Source: SABY01 sp964612515
Lineage (GTDB): Bacteria > Bacteroidota > Bacteroidia > Bacteroidales > 4484-276
Assembly: GCA_964612515.1 (NCBI GenBank)
Contig: CAZTCX010000086.1
Span: 1 to 14,423, forward strand
Reading direction: 5' to 3'
DNA: 14,423 nucleotides
This document shows, piece after piece, positions 14,315 through 14,423 of the stretch (position 1 is the stretch's first letter; every line of letters starts with the position of its first letter). The position numbers and the translations under genes are program-made. The notes under the pieces were generated by a model, which searched no databases, had not been told where the DNA came from, and saw only the letters and a program-made list of their open reading frames with translations.

Positions 14315-14423
14315 ATGAAGAAAATTTTTACTTTACTTTTTGTTATGGCAATGGTAAATTTTGCCAATGGACAACAACTTTACCTTGAAAACTCAAGGCC
14401 AAAAAAAACAGAAAAACCTGCAT
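14315..14423 (+). CDS. Start of an exported protein (3' truncated by window edge)
   Basis: ATG at 14315 opens a frame running to the window end (36 full codons). It begins MKKIFTLLFVMAMVNFANGQ, a textbook signal peptide with likely cleavage near NG-Q, followed by QLYLENSRPKKTEKPA. The start is 11 bp after the stop of the 897-residue gene in an A-rich leader (TAAAAACAAATGCT). A nearer ATG at 14310 hits a stop after two codons. The family cannot be named from this much; the context suggests another secreted or outer-membrane product of the same operon. Confidence 0.75.
   Translation, partial: MKKIFTLLFVMAMVNFANGQQLYLENSRPKKTEKPA

Overview
The window reads as chromosomal DNA of a member of the Bacteroidota. 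Four large predicted secreted proteins end in the roughly 75-90 residue type IX secretion (T9SS) type A sorting domain (YPNP/FPNP motif, a beta-sandwich ending in a short basic tail). Candidate promoters match the Bacteroidota -7 box TAnnTTTG (three exact TATTTTTG copies), starts lack Shine-Dalgarno sequences and sit in A/T-rich leaders, and the purine enzyme is the long form I associate with this phylum. Genus cannot be fixed from this sequence. The AT-rich intergenic regions and cargo-protein load suit an environmental, possibly Bacteroidales-like organism, but that is inference.

Layout. 1-1188 (+): C-terminal part of a T9SS-exported protein, cut by the window edge. 1207-1872 (-): a compact cation-diffusion-facilitator-like transporter, convergent with the first gene. 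1969-2040 (-): tRNA-Gln(CUG) with its own candidate promoter and a strong intrinsic terminator. 2185-3678 (-): secreted right-handed beta-helix protein. 3679-4023: divergent intergenic region with two near-identical perfect palindromes, a degenerate half copy and a separate 18-bp palindrome before the next gene. 4024-5925 (+): long-form amidophosphoribosyltransferase (PurF-like). 5926-6324: repeat-rich region ending in a terminator. 6325-8679 (-): secreted protein built from two tandem copies of an adhesin-like module. 8680-9373: a second repeat-rich region. 9374-11101 (+): membrane-spanning TPR/helix-turn-helix regulator. 11427-14423 (+): probable operon of a 53-residue charged protein, an 897-residue Omp28/thioredoxin-like plus seven-repeat propeller plus T9SS protein, and the start of another exported protein.

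How the genes fit together. Most of the window is surface or secreted cargo that would cross the inner membrane by Sec and the outer membrane by T9SS. The TPR-HTH protein has the shape of a sensor with a periplasmic TPR domain and a cytoplasmic DNA-binding domain, and it lies directly upstream of the 11427-14423 cluster, so local regulation is plausible but unproven. The purine gene, tRNA and transporter are housekeeping-type genes between the cargo genes.

The least explained structure is non-coding. Two elements of about 254 bp flank the 784-residue gene. They share three homologous blocks in the same order and have 10-bp inverted ends (perfect in one copy, 9 of 10 in the other). They look like a dispersed, hairpin-forming, non-autonomous repeat family. 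I saw no CRISPR array, transposase, phage gene, defence system or origin.
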